Made by a program: the position numbers and the translations under genes. The notes below the pieces were generated by a model. It had not been told where the DNA came from and searched no databases. It was given only the letters and a program-made list of their open reading frames with translations. Shown here piece after piece: positions 1 to 13,511 of a stretch of DNA of 64,000 nt. The first letter of the stretch is position 1, and each line of letters starts with the position of its first letter. This DNA comes from Linepithema humile (taxonomy: Eukaryota; Arthropoda; Insecta; Hymenoptera; Formicidae), in the NCBI RefSeq assembly GCF_040581485.1, contig NC_090132.1, positions 24,811,911 to 24,875,910 of the forward strand, written 5' to 3'.

Positions 1-2914
1 TCGTGTTTCCTGTTTCCGTTAAACGGAGAATGCGGAGTGGCGTGCTTGAAAATTTCAAGGAATACTTAAATGAAATTTCCCGTAAAAAATATAGTCATTA
101 TTCGCGTGATTAAGCTTGTTTAAGTTAATCGCTCCATAAGAAACTAACAACTCTATTCCCCCCCACAACACTCCCTTTTATTTATTGCTGCCCGGCGGTT
201 TTTAATTTTCAAAAACGAGCACGAACGCGCTCGATCCGGTATTTCCATCATCGTCCGAGAAACGCAAGATCGGTATCCTATAACATTACCTTTTCCCATG
301 ACAGAAAAAAAAGCTTGGCGGCGGCGGAGCGACCACTCGCGTGATTGCCGACGTCTCAGTGCGCAGTGCCTCTTATTTAACTCGGCGGCCAGTCGGCGAT
401 ACCGAGGCCTTAATATAAATGTTAAGCGTGTTATTAGCTAAGTAGATATAGCCAGGTATAAGTACCGAGCGCGCGGAGCCCCATAATCTCAATCCACTTT
501 CCGCGGAACAAGGTATCATCGATCGATCGGTCTCTAGCTACTTGGCGTACGTACGTGATACGTCTTACATTTTTGACGTGGGATGCTCAGTCAGGCTTGT
601 CGGCGCGGCAGCGCGACGGCATTCTATCCACTTGAACGATCATGAAAACCAATGCACACAGCCGGATGCGCGCGTAGCCGGGACAAGTTCGCAACCGCTA
701 ACAAACGGCGTGCGCGACCGCTGACAAAGTGACTCTTGAATATCGAGACGCCGCGGTTTACGAGACGGTGTGTGTGTCATCGATTACCTCATGCGAAACA
801 AAAATAAATTATCGTCGGCGCCGTCGAGAACGGGACGTGTATGCTTTAGATACATTTTCATATTTAAAATAAGCACTCTTTGTAAATTACGGATATAACG
901 CGTTTCTCCTTCAATTCCCTATAAATGAAAGATTTGGAAAAACATACGCCGTGCGAGGAGGAGAGAGAATATCAATATTCTCGCGCGCGAGAATCGATAT
1001 CGATGGAAATTGACCAAGTTCACGTGTGTAAGAGTATATATTGGAGCTCCGCTGGGAAACTTTTCAGTATCTTCGAAACCCTCGACGAGAAAAGTTGGTC
1101 TATGCGAAATCGATGTTCCACCTTGACCATCTCCATCGACGTTAGTCGATAGAACGATATCGGATAAATAATGCATAAAGCGGCGGATTTGAATACGCGC
1201 CCGGGTTTCCACTGGGATCTTGTTAACACGGGGCGCCACGAGGTAACTGAATCAGCCGAACTGTGTCTTCGTGTCTAAACATTCGCGGATCGTCTTACCG
1301 GAACTTAACAGGAGTACAAAATCGGACAAGCATAATATTCTGGGAGCATTTCCGGAGCATCCAGCGTTATAACTCGAAGCAAGTTTCAAACGTCAGAATT
1401 TACATGCAAGATTTACATATGAATTTCGACATTAATAATCTGCTTTTGTTACAACAGAAATGCGAAACTTTCACCTCACCAAAGTTTCATTGTCAATTCT
1501 GCTCTTGTATCCAAATATCGAGAAACATATCGCATCTTTCTTTCATTTTCTAATAGAAAAACATTGAATATACAGATGAATCTCCAAGCATCTCGCGTTA
1601 CGATTTGCGCTATAAATACACGCATTACCATATTCCGGGGTTGAAAAAGATCGAATACATCACGCGCATGAGCGCCGAGAACGGAATAAATGACACAAAT
1701 ACCGCGATCGTGTTCGCAAGAGCTGAGCTCGCTATTTGCATTTCGCTGTTTTTAGCAGGCAAACTGCGCCGGGATTACTGCGAAAGAGTTTGCTGAGCGA
1801 TGGCGCCTTCCATTGTCAATATCAGAGAGAAAGTTCGGTGTTTATGTTCGGCGTACGTAGTGCGCGCCGCCGAGTTTTCACCTGCCGTCGCACAGCAGCT
1901 CGTCCTTCGACATCCTTAAAATCGCTCGCAGATAGGATGACGTCACGTCGCAGTGGCCGCCGTGCTAGAAACCGGTTGCCGGCCGAACGAAAACCGCTAG
2001 CCGCGACCTCGACTCCGCAACCTTACGAGATCCTCTCTGAGCTGCACGTGCGGAATCGAAGGCACGTTCGGCAGCTCACGTGCGCTGCGTGTCGGATATT
2101 AATCATCGACGATGTCGTCGGATCGCTCGATCCCCTTCCGTATAATTCCGTCTTTCCGCGCGTATCCGATGACCGAATATTTTTAGCAAGTTAAACGAGC
2201 GTTAAACGGTAATCGCAACATCAGCCGATGTTCGAAAGCGCGAGGAAGTCGTTATTTCTTCCATGTAAGTATAATGACTCTTTAACGAACCGACGGAGAG
2301 ACCTTTTATGCGGTAGTCGAAACGGCGTAATAAATATCGCGTGGAATGTTTCTTTTTCATTCAAAGTACCACTTCGATTACGTATATATACAAATGTAAA
2401 ATTTAACAACATTAAAAACTAAAGCTTTAGTTATCTCAAACGAAACACGACAGGCACGAAAGATCATTTGAAAGTTTCATAATTCAAAATAAAAGATTAC
2501 AGAATTCGTTGCTGCAGCGTTATAATATTTCCAGCATCGCGTGAGTGAAACTTTTGTACCAATTACACTTCCTACTAGAACATTATGTCCCTTTGCGAAT
2601 CCATCCCTTGCGAAATCTACTTTTTCCCTCTCCCTCATCCCCCTCCGGCCTCTTGTTAGCTTTTCGTCATTGCGGGTGCAGTAACTAAAAGTAGATAACA
2701 CGGTCCGTCTGGCGGACTCGAAATAATACTAGCGGCTAAAAGTTTCTTAACAGCTAAGTTCGAGTCCACTACGAGGAATTTTTCTTCCCAAGAGCGAAGA
2801 ATTATGCGCTTGACCCGTCGAGAGCTCTTTGCAAATTCAATCTTGCCGAGTCGTTGCCACTGCCCGCTATACTCCCTCGCATCTATACATTATGTATCGC
2901 ACATCGTATATATA
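1..2914. other. Gene-free GC/AT mosaic stretch
   Basis: No coding region is supported here. The open frames (the longest is 152 codons, 1736-2194 on the plus strand) sit in CpG-rich DNA, overlap other open frames and show no recognisable domain. A GC-rich island occupies about 1790-2110 and contains a perfect cyclic-AMP response palindrome, listed separately. The flanks are AT-rich with short A/T runs. It is probably intergenic or intronic. Confidence 0.5.
1938..1945. promoter_or_regulatory. Perfect CRE palindrome TGACGTCA
   Basis: The 8-bp palindrome TGACGTCA is present in a GC-rich island and is followed by CGTCG. This is the consensus site for CREB/ATF bZIP factors. No TATA box or initiator is evident at the expected distance, so a role in transcription is inference only. 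An identical core occurs at 56191. Confidence 0.3.
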
Positions 2915-2940
2915 ACACACACACACACACACACACACAC
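2915..2940. repeat. (AC)13 microsatellite
   Basis: Uninterrupted AC dinucleotide tract of 26 bp, preceded by a short TATA-rich run. Likely length-polymorphic. Confidence 0.95.
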
Positions 2941-3015
2941 GTATAATTTTTACCGTTACATTTTCTTTAACAACGCTAACTTTTCTGTGTAACTAAAATA
3001 TTTCTGAATAACATG

Positions 3016-3487
3016 CCTTACCACGAACTGCTAAATATGTATTTGTTCTTGTATTATTGAGTTTACAAAGTTTAAATTTTCTACTTATATTTTCGCAAAA
3101 AAATTCTACGTCACGCGTCAATTTTCAAGATTGTCATCTTTTAAATTAACTCTCCTACCAAGAACTGCTAAATATGTATTTGTTCTTATATATTTTTAGT
3201 TGTATAGTTCTAAAAATTATTGAGTTTACAAAGTTTAAATTTTCTACTTATATTTTCGCAAAAAAATTCTATGTCACGCGTCAGTTTTCAAGATTGTCAT
3301 CTTTTAAATTAATTCTGTTACCGAGAACTGCGAAATATGTATTTTTTCTTATATCATATTTTTAGTTATTATAGTTCAAAAAATTGAATTTACAAAGTTT
3401 AAATTTTCCACTTACATTTTCGCAAAAAGATTCTACGTCAACATGTCAGTTTTCGAAATTGCTACCTTTTGAATTAACTCGCTTACG
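3016..3487. repeat. Three-copy tandem repeat, unit about 140-165 bp
   Basis: Three consecutive copies begin at about 3016, 3154 and 3316. Each copy opens with an ACCNNGAACTGC motif, followed by AAATATGTATTTGTTCTT, then GAGTTTACAAAGTTTAAAT, then TTTTCGCAAAAA, then CTACGTCA and TTTTCAAGATTGTCATC. The first copy lacks about 25 bp (the TATATTTTTAGTTGTATAG segment) present in copies two and three. The third copy is the most diverged. The unit is AT-rich and has no open frame of interest. It is a short satellite-like array or a locally duplicated intronic segment. Confidence 0.9.
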
Positions 3488-6400
3488 ATTTACGCGTTCA
3501 AAAACTAGAACGTACTATACATAACTATTGCCGAGTAAATAACTATGAACTTCGTGCATTCAATTCGTATGCGATGAAACGACACACGGCTTACATTTTC
3601 ACTATGCACACTGTTTCTTTGCAATGGGACCAACGATCGTGCCCAAGGGGCTTTCCGCGCGCGGAATCCAATCTTCCGCGAATCGCTCGGGTTTTGCGCC
3701 ACGACATCGTCACGCGTGTGCGAGGTACGGAATGCGGGTCGCTCCGGAGCGGAAGCGCTTTTCGCGCGGCGCACGTACAAGGCATTAATCTTGGGCCGGC
3801 TGTTTATCCGTCTTCTGTTTAATTTCCCGTTTTTGACGTGCCCATTTCCTCGCCGTCGACACGGCGACCCCCCGGCCGCACGACGGCGGCTTATCGCGTC
3901 AGCGGGAGACTAAAAAATAAGCGTACGGAGGAAACGCGCCGGAAAAATCCTTCGCGGATTATGCCATCGCGTGGCCGCCCGGCGGAATCTCTCTTTTTAG
4001 TTCTATATCTTTCTTCCTGTCTTGGCGACGAAAAACCCGACATTTCCACTGTATTTCCTGCGACACGCGAGAGAAATTCCGAGCATCGGAAAGCGTTGCA
4101 CGCGATACCTCACAAGTGGCGTCTCAGCGCCGCAGTCTAATTCCGTGCCTCTCTCGCTCTCGTTAACTCTCGTTTTGAAAACTGCGGAATTGTTGTCATA
4201 ACTTTTCCCGCTGTACCAATAACGAACATATCGCAAAAGAAACAACGTAACGCTCTCGATGTTGATTCTATAACAAAATCAACGCGTTAATTAAATATCA
4301 TTCTTAATTACCGGACGATAAACGCAACACAATTGTAACGTCTAATTTGATAAAATTAATTAATTGAATTAAAGAAATTTTAATGAAATATAAATGGATA
4401 ATTTTGCCAATTATTCGATAAATTAAAATAACTAGAATTAATAATTTCGACAATAACGTTAGTATTGCGTAATATTTTTTTTAGCGCGTTGCCTTTCAGG
4501 GTCATCCATCTGATATGCGACAGTGCAAAAATGCACGTACGGAAAGCGACTTGCGCTCAAAGATTCTATCTCAGCGATTCCTAATGGAAATCTACGCGGC
4601 GAGCAACAAAAGTGAGGCTTTTGCATTTCGCGGCTCAGAAACGCGCTGCAAGCACAGGGAAAGTTAGACGTCGGCCGCTTGCCAAAAATCCTATCGCAAG
4701 CGGAATATTCGACGAGCTTTCCCGGCGATGCTTTCGCGGTCGCTCCGCTGGCATAAACACGCGTACGAGGCCGATGAAGTATTGTCAAACGGAACTGCCT
4801 TCGGTTCAGCGCGACGAAATGCTCGACGTTGGATTATCTATTTCGGGAAGAAGAGAGCTTCACTCCAACAATCTGTGACATTCGCGATGACATATTCGAA
4901 ATAAATATCAATGCGCGCGATCAATTTATATGAATTTTGAATAATAATCCTCGTATTTCATTTTCTTCACGATTCTGTCAAAAATTGACAAGATGTGTTG
5001 AAAATCCGAAAATTGATAAATTGTATTAACGAATGCGCTCGATATTTCCGAATTTGACAAAACTGCGCTAGTTCGAAGTAAAAGACACACTTCTATTATT
5101 GCAAATAAAAATGGAAAATTGCACTTTGCTCATATTGATGACAGATGTACTCTTTTAGAGTATATTCTCTCAGTTGTGTTTCGATTTTCGAAAATCATGG
5201 AATATGTAGTTTGCAAACTGATCGAGTTAACCATATTGAGTTTGTTATAATAACATCGATATGGCGTCAAAGGTACTCAATGCAATTCAGGTAATTGTTT
5301 AACAGTGTAGAAATACATTCACATATTCGCGCTGAAATTTGCAACTGTCGCAATGCCGTGTTATCAAGCATTATTTGCAATCTGTCGCGATGTCGTTCTT
5401 CTTTTTTTGTTATTTTAATCATTTTAAAGTAAAGTTGCAACATCGGTGTTTAATAATGCCATGATATTTCAGAAAACTAAGAATTATTCGAGAGCGGATT
5501 AAATTAGCGCTACACCTTTTGCAAAAAAAAAGATATTAGCAAGTATCATTATGAAGCACCATTACGAAGAAAACGCATGAACGACCGATGTGTGTAACAC
5601 ACTAAATCGAGATTTTTTTGAGAAAGCAAGTTCACAGCGGCATAATAAATCTTACTTTCGTGTTTGCCGCCGCGCGCGTACAGACCCGGGACTGGAAAAT
5701 TATTGCGGTAGCGAGTCACCTTCGCGTACCGCAATACCAGACGATACACACGTTGGATTACCTTTTTTTTTTTTCTTACTGCTTGTCACATGTCAGCTTA
5801 AGATGAAATTATTCGGATATTTTGTTACACATTAATAAACAGCACAATGCTAGAACTTTTGCAAATCAACTTGCTTTGACATTTATCACGGATCAAGATA
5901 ACACATCTACATTATAAAAAATAGAAATTTTGTCGAAGAAAAGTCTAATTAGTGTACATGAGAAGTAAATAAATATTGTCAAAAAAAAAACTATTTACAT
6001 AAAACAAAAGATTTACACGATAAACTGACACGAATATAGTGTCTGTTATCGAAAAATTGGCGATAACGAAAAGCGAGAACATCGTCATTGTGTAGCAAGT
6101 TTCAGATCGCCTCTTAACAGCACATGGCTTGACCTATATAAACTAAATTCTGTTTTATCAGTCACGTATTTTACTGCAGCTCGTCCACAAAATACAATTT
6201 TCAGTCGCAAAACAAACAATGTAAAAACGGACAAGATGAATAAAGCACTGAGAAAGGTACAATGAGAGAGAGATTAATATGACAGAGCGCGGAACAAAAA
6301 GATAAATAATCAGTTACATTTATACCAGGCTCGTATTAACAAGTGTATTGCGGAGTGATGCTCTTTGTGAATATTCATCTGTTTGATGGACAAGCTCTTT

Positions 6401-9400
6401 GCGATTATTTCGTAAGTTGCCACTGGAAAATTGATGGCGACACGGCACAAGTATTTCTCGTTAAGCCGCTATTAGCGACTCGACTATGATAAGTAGAGAT
6501 ATCTATCCTTGACGCGGACAAACGTGAATAGTCCCGACTGCGACACGCCGCGGCTCGGATCAGATTAGAGGAGCGCGCGGCAATAGGATAATGGAATGAT
6601 GTAATGAGAAACTAGCTACGAAGCTCGTGACGTAGGCGTGATAGGCCGTCCTCCTCTCGCTCCACCATGGCCCCCGAGAACCGATGAAACGGGGTCAATT
6701 AGTAAAACAGAACCTACATGAAACTTGAAAGTCGTGGCGAAAATCACTGTCGAGAACTTGGCGCGCATTTACGCCGCCTCTTACGTTTTCGCAAGAACTA
6801 TAAAGAGCGCTTTCGGAACTGCTACTCCGTTGTCGGAACCGACGAACTTTCCGCGAGTTCCGCAAACTTCGAAGATGAATACCCCTTTATTGAATAAAAA
6901 TGGATTTATTGAAAAAAAAAAAAAAAAAAGAGAGTTTTTACATAAATATTTTATGCCCGAATATTAAATCGTATATTGCGGACACGTGATTTGTTGTCAA
7001 ACCGTCACGCGAAATAACGTATGAAGAGAGTACGTTCAATATGATACCGGTGTACATTCGAAAAATGTTTAACAAATAATCACACTATGCATACGCCAGT
7101 CAATGCGTCATTGTGTGAGATATTCACGGACCGCGCATAACGAGCGGCTATTCTAAGAATGTCAGTTACATCGCGCAGAGTTGACTATAATATTCTCGGA
7201 TTAAACTATTTTAAAATGCCATATCCGCGGCATTTAAAAATCCATTTAAAATGGCTGGGAAATGGAGTGAATTCCAAAATAGAACGCGCAATAACTATTT
7301 CCCAGAGTGCTTTATTAAAAATCGGATGAGATATAGAAGGATCCTTTGCTTCTCCATAAAACATCATTCGGAAATCATCTTCAGAATTAGAATCAAGAAA
7401 AGCGAAGAAGTGAAATTTTGCAACAAACCTTGTTCAAAAAGCTCGGAGGAGAGAAATAGAAAAATGGTATCCCGCACACTACTTCTCGCCTGGCGAGGCA
7501 CAGAAAAGAACCGCGCGAGCCGAGAGAGTATCCTAACCGGTTCAGGGAGTTAAGCTAATCACGGAGTCAAGTACGCGCGGCTTTTCACGAGAGTTTTCCC
7601 ACGACGATTATGCGAATGCTCTTCCTTTACTCCTCCTCCTTCCTCCATCGCGCTTATCCTCGCTCTTTTTCTATGCTCCGGTTAGCCAAAGTCGACATAT
7701 TTCTTAGTTCGCTTGGCTACGACCTTCCGCAAAGTGAACTTTTACTTCTTCGCAAACTGCTCCGCCGTCGGAAACTGAATCAAACTCGAGCGCCACGCGC
7801 GCGCGCGCACGCGAATAATTTAATTTGCGCGCATCGTCGTCGATTTTCCGTCGACGATGCCGGCTCGGAAAAATCATCGACAACAGGTGTCATTCGTAAT
7901 GTCGCGGAAAATTCGCGAAGAACGACGGGATGCAGCGGTATTCGGCATTATCCGGATTCTCCTAACCTAATGCGCCGTTACGACGACGGAACACGCACGA
8001 ATGCATAATGCAGCAGTCTCATCCACGTTTTCGAGCCGCGTTCGTGTCGCACGTCTACGACTTAATGGCGCGAATGCCACCGATGTTAATCCCGCGGCTA
8101 TGTGGGTGTTCCAGCTCATTATTATTCTCATATATTATCGATTAATCCAATGCGATTTGTTGCCATATTTTATTTAATAATTAATTATTGCTCATCACGA
8201 TTACGTACGGTTGTATCAGAAATAAATTTCTGAATCGAGTTCGTGGCGATAAGCGCAATGCACTTGATAAAGATATTGTTGCAAGTTTGAATTAAAAAAT
8301 AATTGAATCTCAAATATTTAATAATAATAAAAAATCTTTGTTTACAACAGGAAACAATTATTTTCTTTTATAAACAGGAATGTATCTTTTCATATTTTGG
8401 CGCAACTACAAATAACGGATATTTATGAATATCTGTAAATTTTCAGCGCGCGCATGTGGTACAACTGAATGAGGTAGTAAAGTTCACATGGCAGCTCTCG
8501 TGGGAATCTAGGGCGGCACCTCTCGCAGGTTAAACACGGGTTGTATTTCATGGAAAATGTTGGAATATACTCGTCGCTAATGCACTGTGCGGCAAAAGAA
8601 ATTTAAAATTTCCGTGTGCACTCAACAGCCCAATGACGAACCGTAAAGTAACCAATTTCGACTTACCGGCGAAAAGTGGTCACATACAGTGAGACCCGTT
8701 CTCGTCGTATTGGATTAAAATAATTTCAAACGATCTAAATCTAGAACTATTTAGCGTTAAAAATTGCAGCAGTAGTAGTGCGCTATTATATATAAGCATT
8801 AATTAACTTAAATTGCACAATCAAGCGACTGAGAAATCTGAGAAATAGAAATATGAAAAAGTATGAGAAGTGAAACGTAAATTGGGGAAACAAGAAATTC
8901 TAAGAAAGTCCGATTGCGCAAAGGGTCTGTCCGCGGAAGAGAACTTATATAGAAAAGTTAAGATGGAAAATTTAACGCTCGCGCGAGACGACTCCGACTC
9001 ATGAAAGTCAAGTTGATGGTCGTATGCAAGCGCCATGACGAAAATGTAAGCGCCTCGCGGAAACAGTCGCGGATGGATGCGCTTGAATTGCTCGACTTGA
9101 CACTTAAGAACATGTAACTTTTTCTATTAGATGACTTGATTTCCAGAGCGCAATAAATAGATAATCTTTAAAAAATTCGATCATATATTACTTTTAAATA
9201 TATTATTGAAAATTATTCATTAGGTAACTATAAAAATTTTATCTAAACTGAATATTTTGCTGGCGGAATTACACGCGATAAAAAATTTTATGAAATATTA
9301 ATACACTTATTTTTACCCGAAAATGGCGAACGTGAACAATTAATATTTCGTAATAACCGAACCGCTTTATATTTAAATCATCGTACAAATAACGTTCCAA

Positions 9401-12400
9401 GTATACCAAAGCCTTGAACTTAGTCGCAAAATAGAGAAGGTATGCACTATAAAATTGCATAGACCTACATCGCGCAAGTACTTAAAATATCGAGAACATT
9501 AAAGTTGTATGCATTTTCCACAATTTTCATATCAAATAGCATACCTATTTCCATCGTTTATGTTCACCGTATTTATAACATCAGTTATATTTTGGCATTA
9601 TTTACGTCAACCATGAAATAACTGTCTACCTTATATTTATAAAATTTATAATTTTTAAAGCACTGACATTATTTACAATTTTCTGTTATGAATTTCTCAT
9701 GAAAATATCTGATCAAAGTTTAGTAAAAATTATACATTTGTTACGACAATAATTGATACTGTTTACTAACACGTGTTGTATTGTTCGATCGTAAACTCAC
9801 GGTTCATTATTCCCAAGTATCTATTAATAAACGTTCGGACTTCATAACTTCAGTATGATGCAAAGAGCACAAAGCCTTGACCCACTAATTCAACGACAAA
9901 TGTCAATTTTAATTCAGATTCCACACGTGCGCTTTTACACGTACTTTCTTTATATACTCTCGCAGCCGTCGGTAATTGATAAATGATGTATTATTTATTT
10001 TCCATCATTGCTTAATTCCCAGCATGGAGCAAATTAAAGCCCTTAACCTCTGCGCTCAAGTCGATCGCTAGTGGTCAAGGATTTCAATAAGATAAGATAA
10101 TAGAGATCAAGGATTATTGAGACGTTGATATTCTCAATAAAACTTGATACACAATGTATTTGTCTTGCGGATTAATATTCTTCAATTGTTAAATAGATAT
10201 AAAACAAAATTTACAACGTAGTAGAATGACAAGAGAAAAAAAGCTGACAGCGGGACGGAAATTTAGAATTCGCGGAATATTTTTTCTATTTTTGAATTGT
10301 AAATAGATGTGAAAATTTACCTGTCAGTGGCCCGTCGTTAATACGTGAAATAAAATGGACTTTATCGCGCAGACGAAGTAGAAAATCAAGTGCAACGCGA
10401 TGAATTAGTATCCTCTTTTGACAATAGCCGGTTCTATCCGGTTTTATCTCGTTCACGTCCGATGAATTGTTCTACCGATATATTTTGTTAAGCTGCGCTA
10501 ACGCGATTACTTTTCGGGTCGCGGGTGTAGCCATCGAACGTGGTCACTATCGACGATCTGCATTATTAACGTCGATACATCATGGTCGAGGTCTATAATC
10601 CCGATAATGATGAAAATCAATAAGTGGTGGTTGGTGGACTAGGTCCATAGTGTGGTATAAAATGGAAGTTGATATAAACGGAAAATACGAGAGAAACAAA
10701 GAGAAATGATCACACGTATGTTGCTAAAATCTGCTTTCTTTTTTGCAGTAAATTTAAAAATATGTGAAATTAAATAAATTAAGGTACGTTAAGCTATATT
10801 AATCTTGAAGAAACAGCGTTAACTCTCGGCACACTTCCGCTTCATACCGCGAGGTTTATCTCTAACTTATCCACCAACCACATTCGTCGTGGAGATTTTG
10901 GAGGTGTATTATTATTCGTACCGAGACAAATCTGACAGCTAAGTAAATCTCGCTAAACTTGGTGGAAACTCGTACATAAATTAATGCGGTAAAGTTAGGA
11001 ATATCAAGGATCGGGTTGTTGCTAACTTTGATAGCAAGTCACGTTTAAAGGAAATGACACAAGGTACGTGAATTATAAAATAAATGTCATATCACATGTC
11101 AATTATATTAATCGTGAATTATAAAAAGCACACGACAAATTCAAGAAAAAAAAAAGAACATTCCGAATTAGAATATAAAAGTTCACTTTCTTTATATCGT
11201 CAGAAATATTGCACGTTTTAAAATTTAATATAAAACCAATCGATGATAGATAACCGCGTTATTGAAAGGCGCCTGCAAAGTTAATAATATACATAATCGT
11301 TCGCGTAACTCTATGATAAAAAATAACAGGTTTTACCGCGCTGCGGGCAGCTCGCTCGTTTCGTATACGATGGTGATAACGAGTGTTTAGAACTCCATCA
11401 CAACTGACCGCGACGTTGCGGAAATGGAAGAGTACGTCTCTGAAATTGCATTTATCGTATATATAAAGCGAGTGCAACGGAACGTGCGATGTAACGCGCG
11501 CGTGCGCACAAGCGTGTATGGATCCAGATACGCGTGTAGATATTTTGTACGTGTGTATTTTGTATGTGTGTATGCACAACCGCCTGCGAAATGGTAATGC
11601 GAGAACAGAACCTGGCCGAGTTGCATCTGCGGAGAGTTTGCCGGTGCGGCCAACGCATTCTCGCCATTTCTGCCGAGAGAGATATCGCGTGTCGCCAGGC
11701 ATCGGCCTATTGTTTCTCAAATTACCGGGCAAAAATGAATCTGTGGCGAACGATTCGGACGGTTCCGTATTCGTAGGGATCGCCGATAATTACGGGACGG
11801 CCGGATCGATCGCGTTCGATCACCGGAGATTTATCGCGCGGCTCGTCCGCTCTTTGTAATTCGTCCATGGGATAAATCCGACCGCCGAAACGCGGCAATT
11901 ATCGCGATTACAAGCGATTTATGTCGCAGATTAAACAGAACGCGCGCGTATATTTACTTTACCAATTTGATTCGGTCTTTGGAGAGAGGAGCTGTTTACG
12001 TACCGGGTTATTGGATATTCGATTCTGAACGAGCCGCCGGCTATTCCAAGTGGCGGAAGTAATTTGTGCTCAGCGATCTATCTACTACGTTACGATTATG
12101 CTTTATGTAACGAAAGGTTTATACGCACATAATGATATAGTTCGTGATTTCTGTATAATTTCCCTCGCTCGCATTACACTTTCTAATTACAGACGCGTGC
12201 AAAAAGTATAAAAGTATAAAAAAATGACAACAGCGACTTGTAATTACTGCTATTAGCGTGATCCCGTCGGAAAAGGTAATTTGATTAAATGAATCGGCGC
12301 GTTGCAAACCGCCCGTCAATTTAATTATCGATCAAATTTCTTCATTTATTAACGATTATTCCATTCCGTCAATCGCCGATTTCGGTAGATATATCTGTAA

Positions 12401-12453
12401 TCGGATTAGCGCTCCGAATCCGTGTAGATAAATCAGCAACATACCTATCGGTT
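3488..12453. other. Long gene-free region
   Basis: I see no supported gene in these 9 kb. AT-rich DNA alternates with CpG-rich islands (about 3640-4140, 4590-4800, 6530-6850 and 7490-8100). A plus-strand open frame of 132 codons at 7610-8008 lies in one of these islands; it is basic and low-complexity and I do not consider it coding. Other content includes an 18-base A run at 6912-6929 and a small stem formed by TTTAAATGCC-like arms near 7210-7237. A possible minus-strand donor (GTAAGT, exon end near 8669) was seen but has no supporting frame. Confidence 0.5.
6912..6929. repeat. Poly(A) tract, 18 A
   Basis: Uninterrupted run of 18 A residues within an otherwise unannotated stretch. It could be a simple slippage tract or the tail of an old retrocopy. 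I found no target-site duplication or retroelement coding sequence next to it. Confidence 0.9.
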
Positions 12454-12487
12454 CGTTTGTATGTTCGATGCGTTTGTATGTTCGATG
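12454..12487. repeat. 17-bp perfect tandem duplication
   Basis: The 17-mer CGTTTGTATGTTCGATG occurs twice in immediate succession, followed by the start of a third copy (CGTTTTCG). It is a small local duplication with no evident function. Confidence 0.9.
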
Positions 12488-13492
12488 CGTTTTCGCGCTG
12501 CAAATCAAAAGAAACGGTCTTCGCGGAGATTAAAACGCGTTGACACGAGGCAAAAAAAAATTACACATTATCTGATTAGCCTCACAACTTGGTAATTAAA
12601 TTATTCGCCGTTATCGAATTAATACGCGCGCGAATAAGCGAAATCTGAATCAAATCGTTCCTGCAAAAATGTAATTTTTATCACGCCGATGGTCCGTACG
12701 TGCCGACGAATTTCGTCATGTCACGCTGATATTCGTATATGCGCGCGATAAATCATTGTGGCTTTCCAAAAACTGTCGGACAGGTTCACAATATTTTACC
12801 GACATCACATCTCTGATCATATCGTATGATAAATGTGCAATCTCGAACATTAGTCAGTTCCAAAATTATGCCTTTATTCAAATTACGTCTCCATTATTTT
12901 TAATATTTTCGCAAATTAAACATAATCCACTCAGCAAATGATTAACCAGATTCAGGACACAAAATCTACAATACAATATATATTCCAATATGCAACAATC
13001 GTGAACGGAATTCAAAGGACGCAGCTGAATTCCCGTTTCGAAGTGAAAATCTTGGCGCGCTTGCGATTCCTCGCGCATCCATTCGAGAGCGATCGCTTCG
13101 GCCGCGATATCCGAAATTCGTGAAGGAATGACTGCACGTGTGAATTCACGGTCGTCGCGATCGGTGCCGATATTCAGTTTCCGGCGCCAGCGCGGTCAGC
13201 GTCCGCGGCCGGAATAGCGCTCTGGATAGATACTAGGCTGCCTTAGTCTCGCTTCCGCGATATTCAATGCGCATTCCATCACTTGACCTCAAAAACGCGC
13301 ACTTCTCCTCGCACAGCCTCGCTTTCGCAGTATCTCTATTCACGCGACATCCTCACCGTCGTCGTTTTCTCGCCCGCTCCTACGCCGACAAAAGATCGAT
13401 CGAACGCGCGCGAAGCGAAATAGCGGGAACTATCGAGAGTCACTTCGTCGACAGAGCTCGATAGAAAGAACGATAGCGGGAGGCAAAGATAA

Positions 13493-13511
13493 AGAGAGAG
13501 AGAGAGAGAGA
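13493..13511. repeat. (AG) microsatellite, 19 bp
   Basis: Pure AG dinucleotide tract flanked by AAAG sequence on both sides. Confidence 0.9.

Noticed and set aside
2755..2775. GTTCGAGTCC, resembling a tRNA T-arm B box
   Set aside because: No matching A box, anticodon arm or acceptor stem can be built around it.
6135..6165. Plus-strand TATATAAAC followed by TCAGTC
   Set aside because: Spacing is about 24-26 bases and there is no supported exon downstream.
6358..6492. 44-codon plus-strand frame with an internal GTAAGT
   Set aside because: No start-site signals or family; the frame reads through the donor, and nothing distinguishes it from chance.
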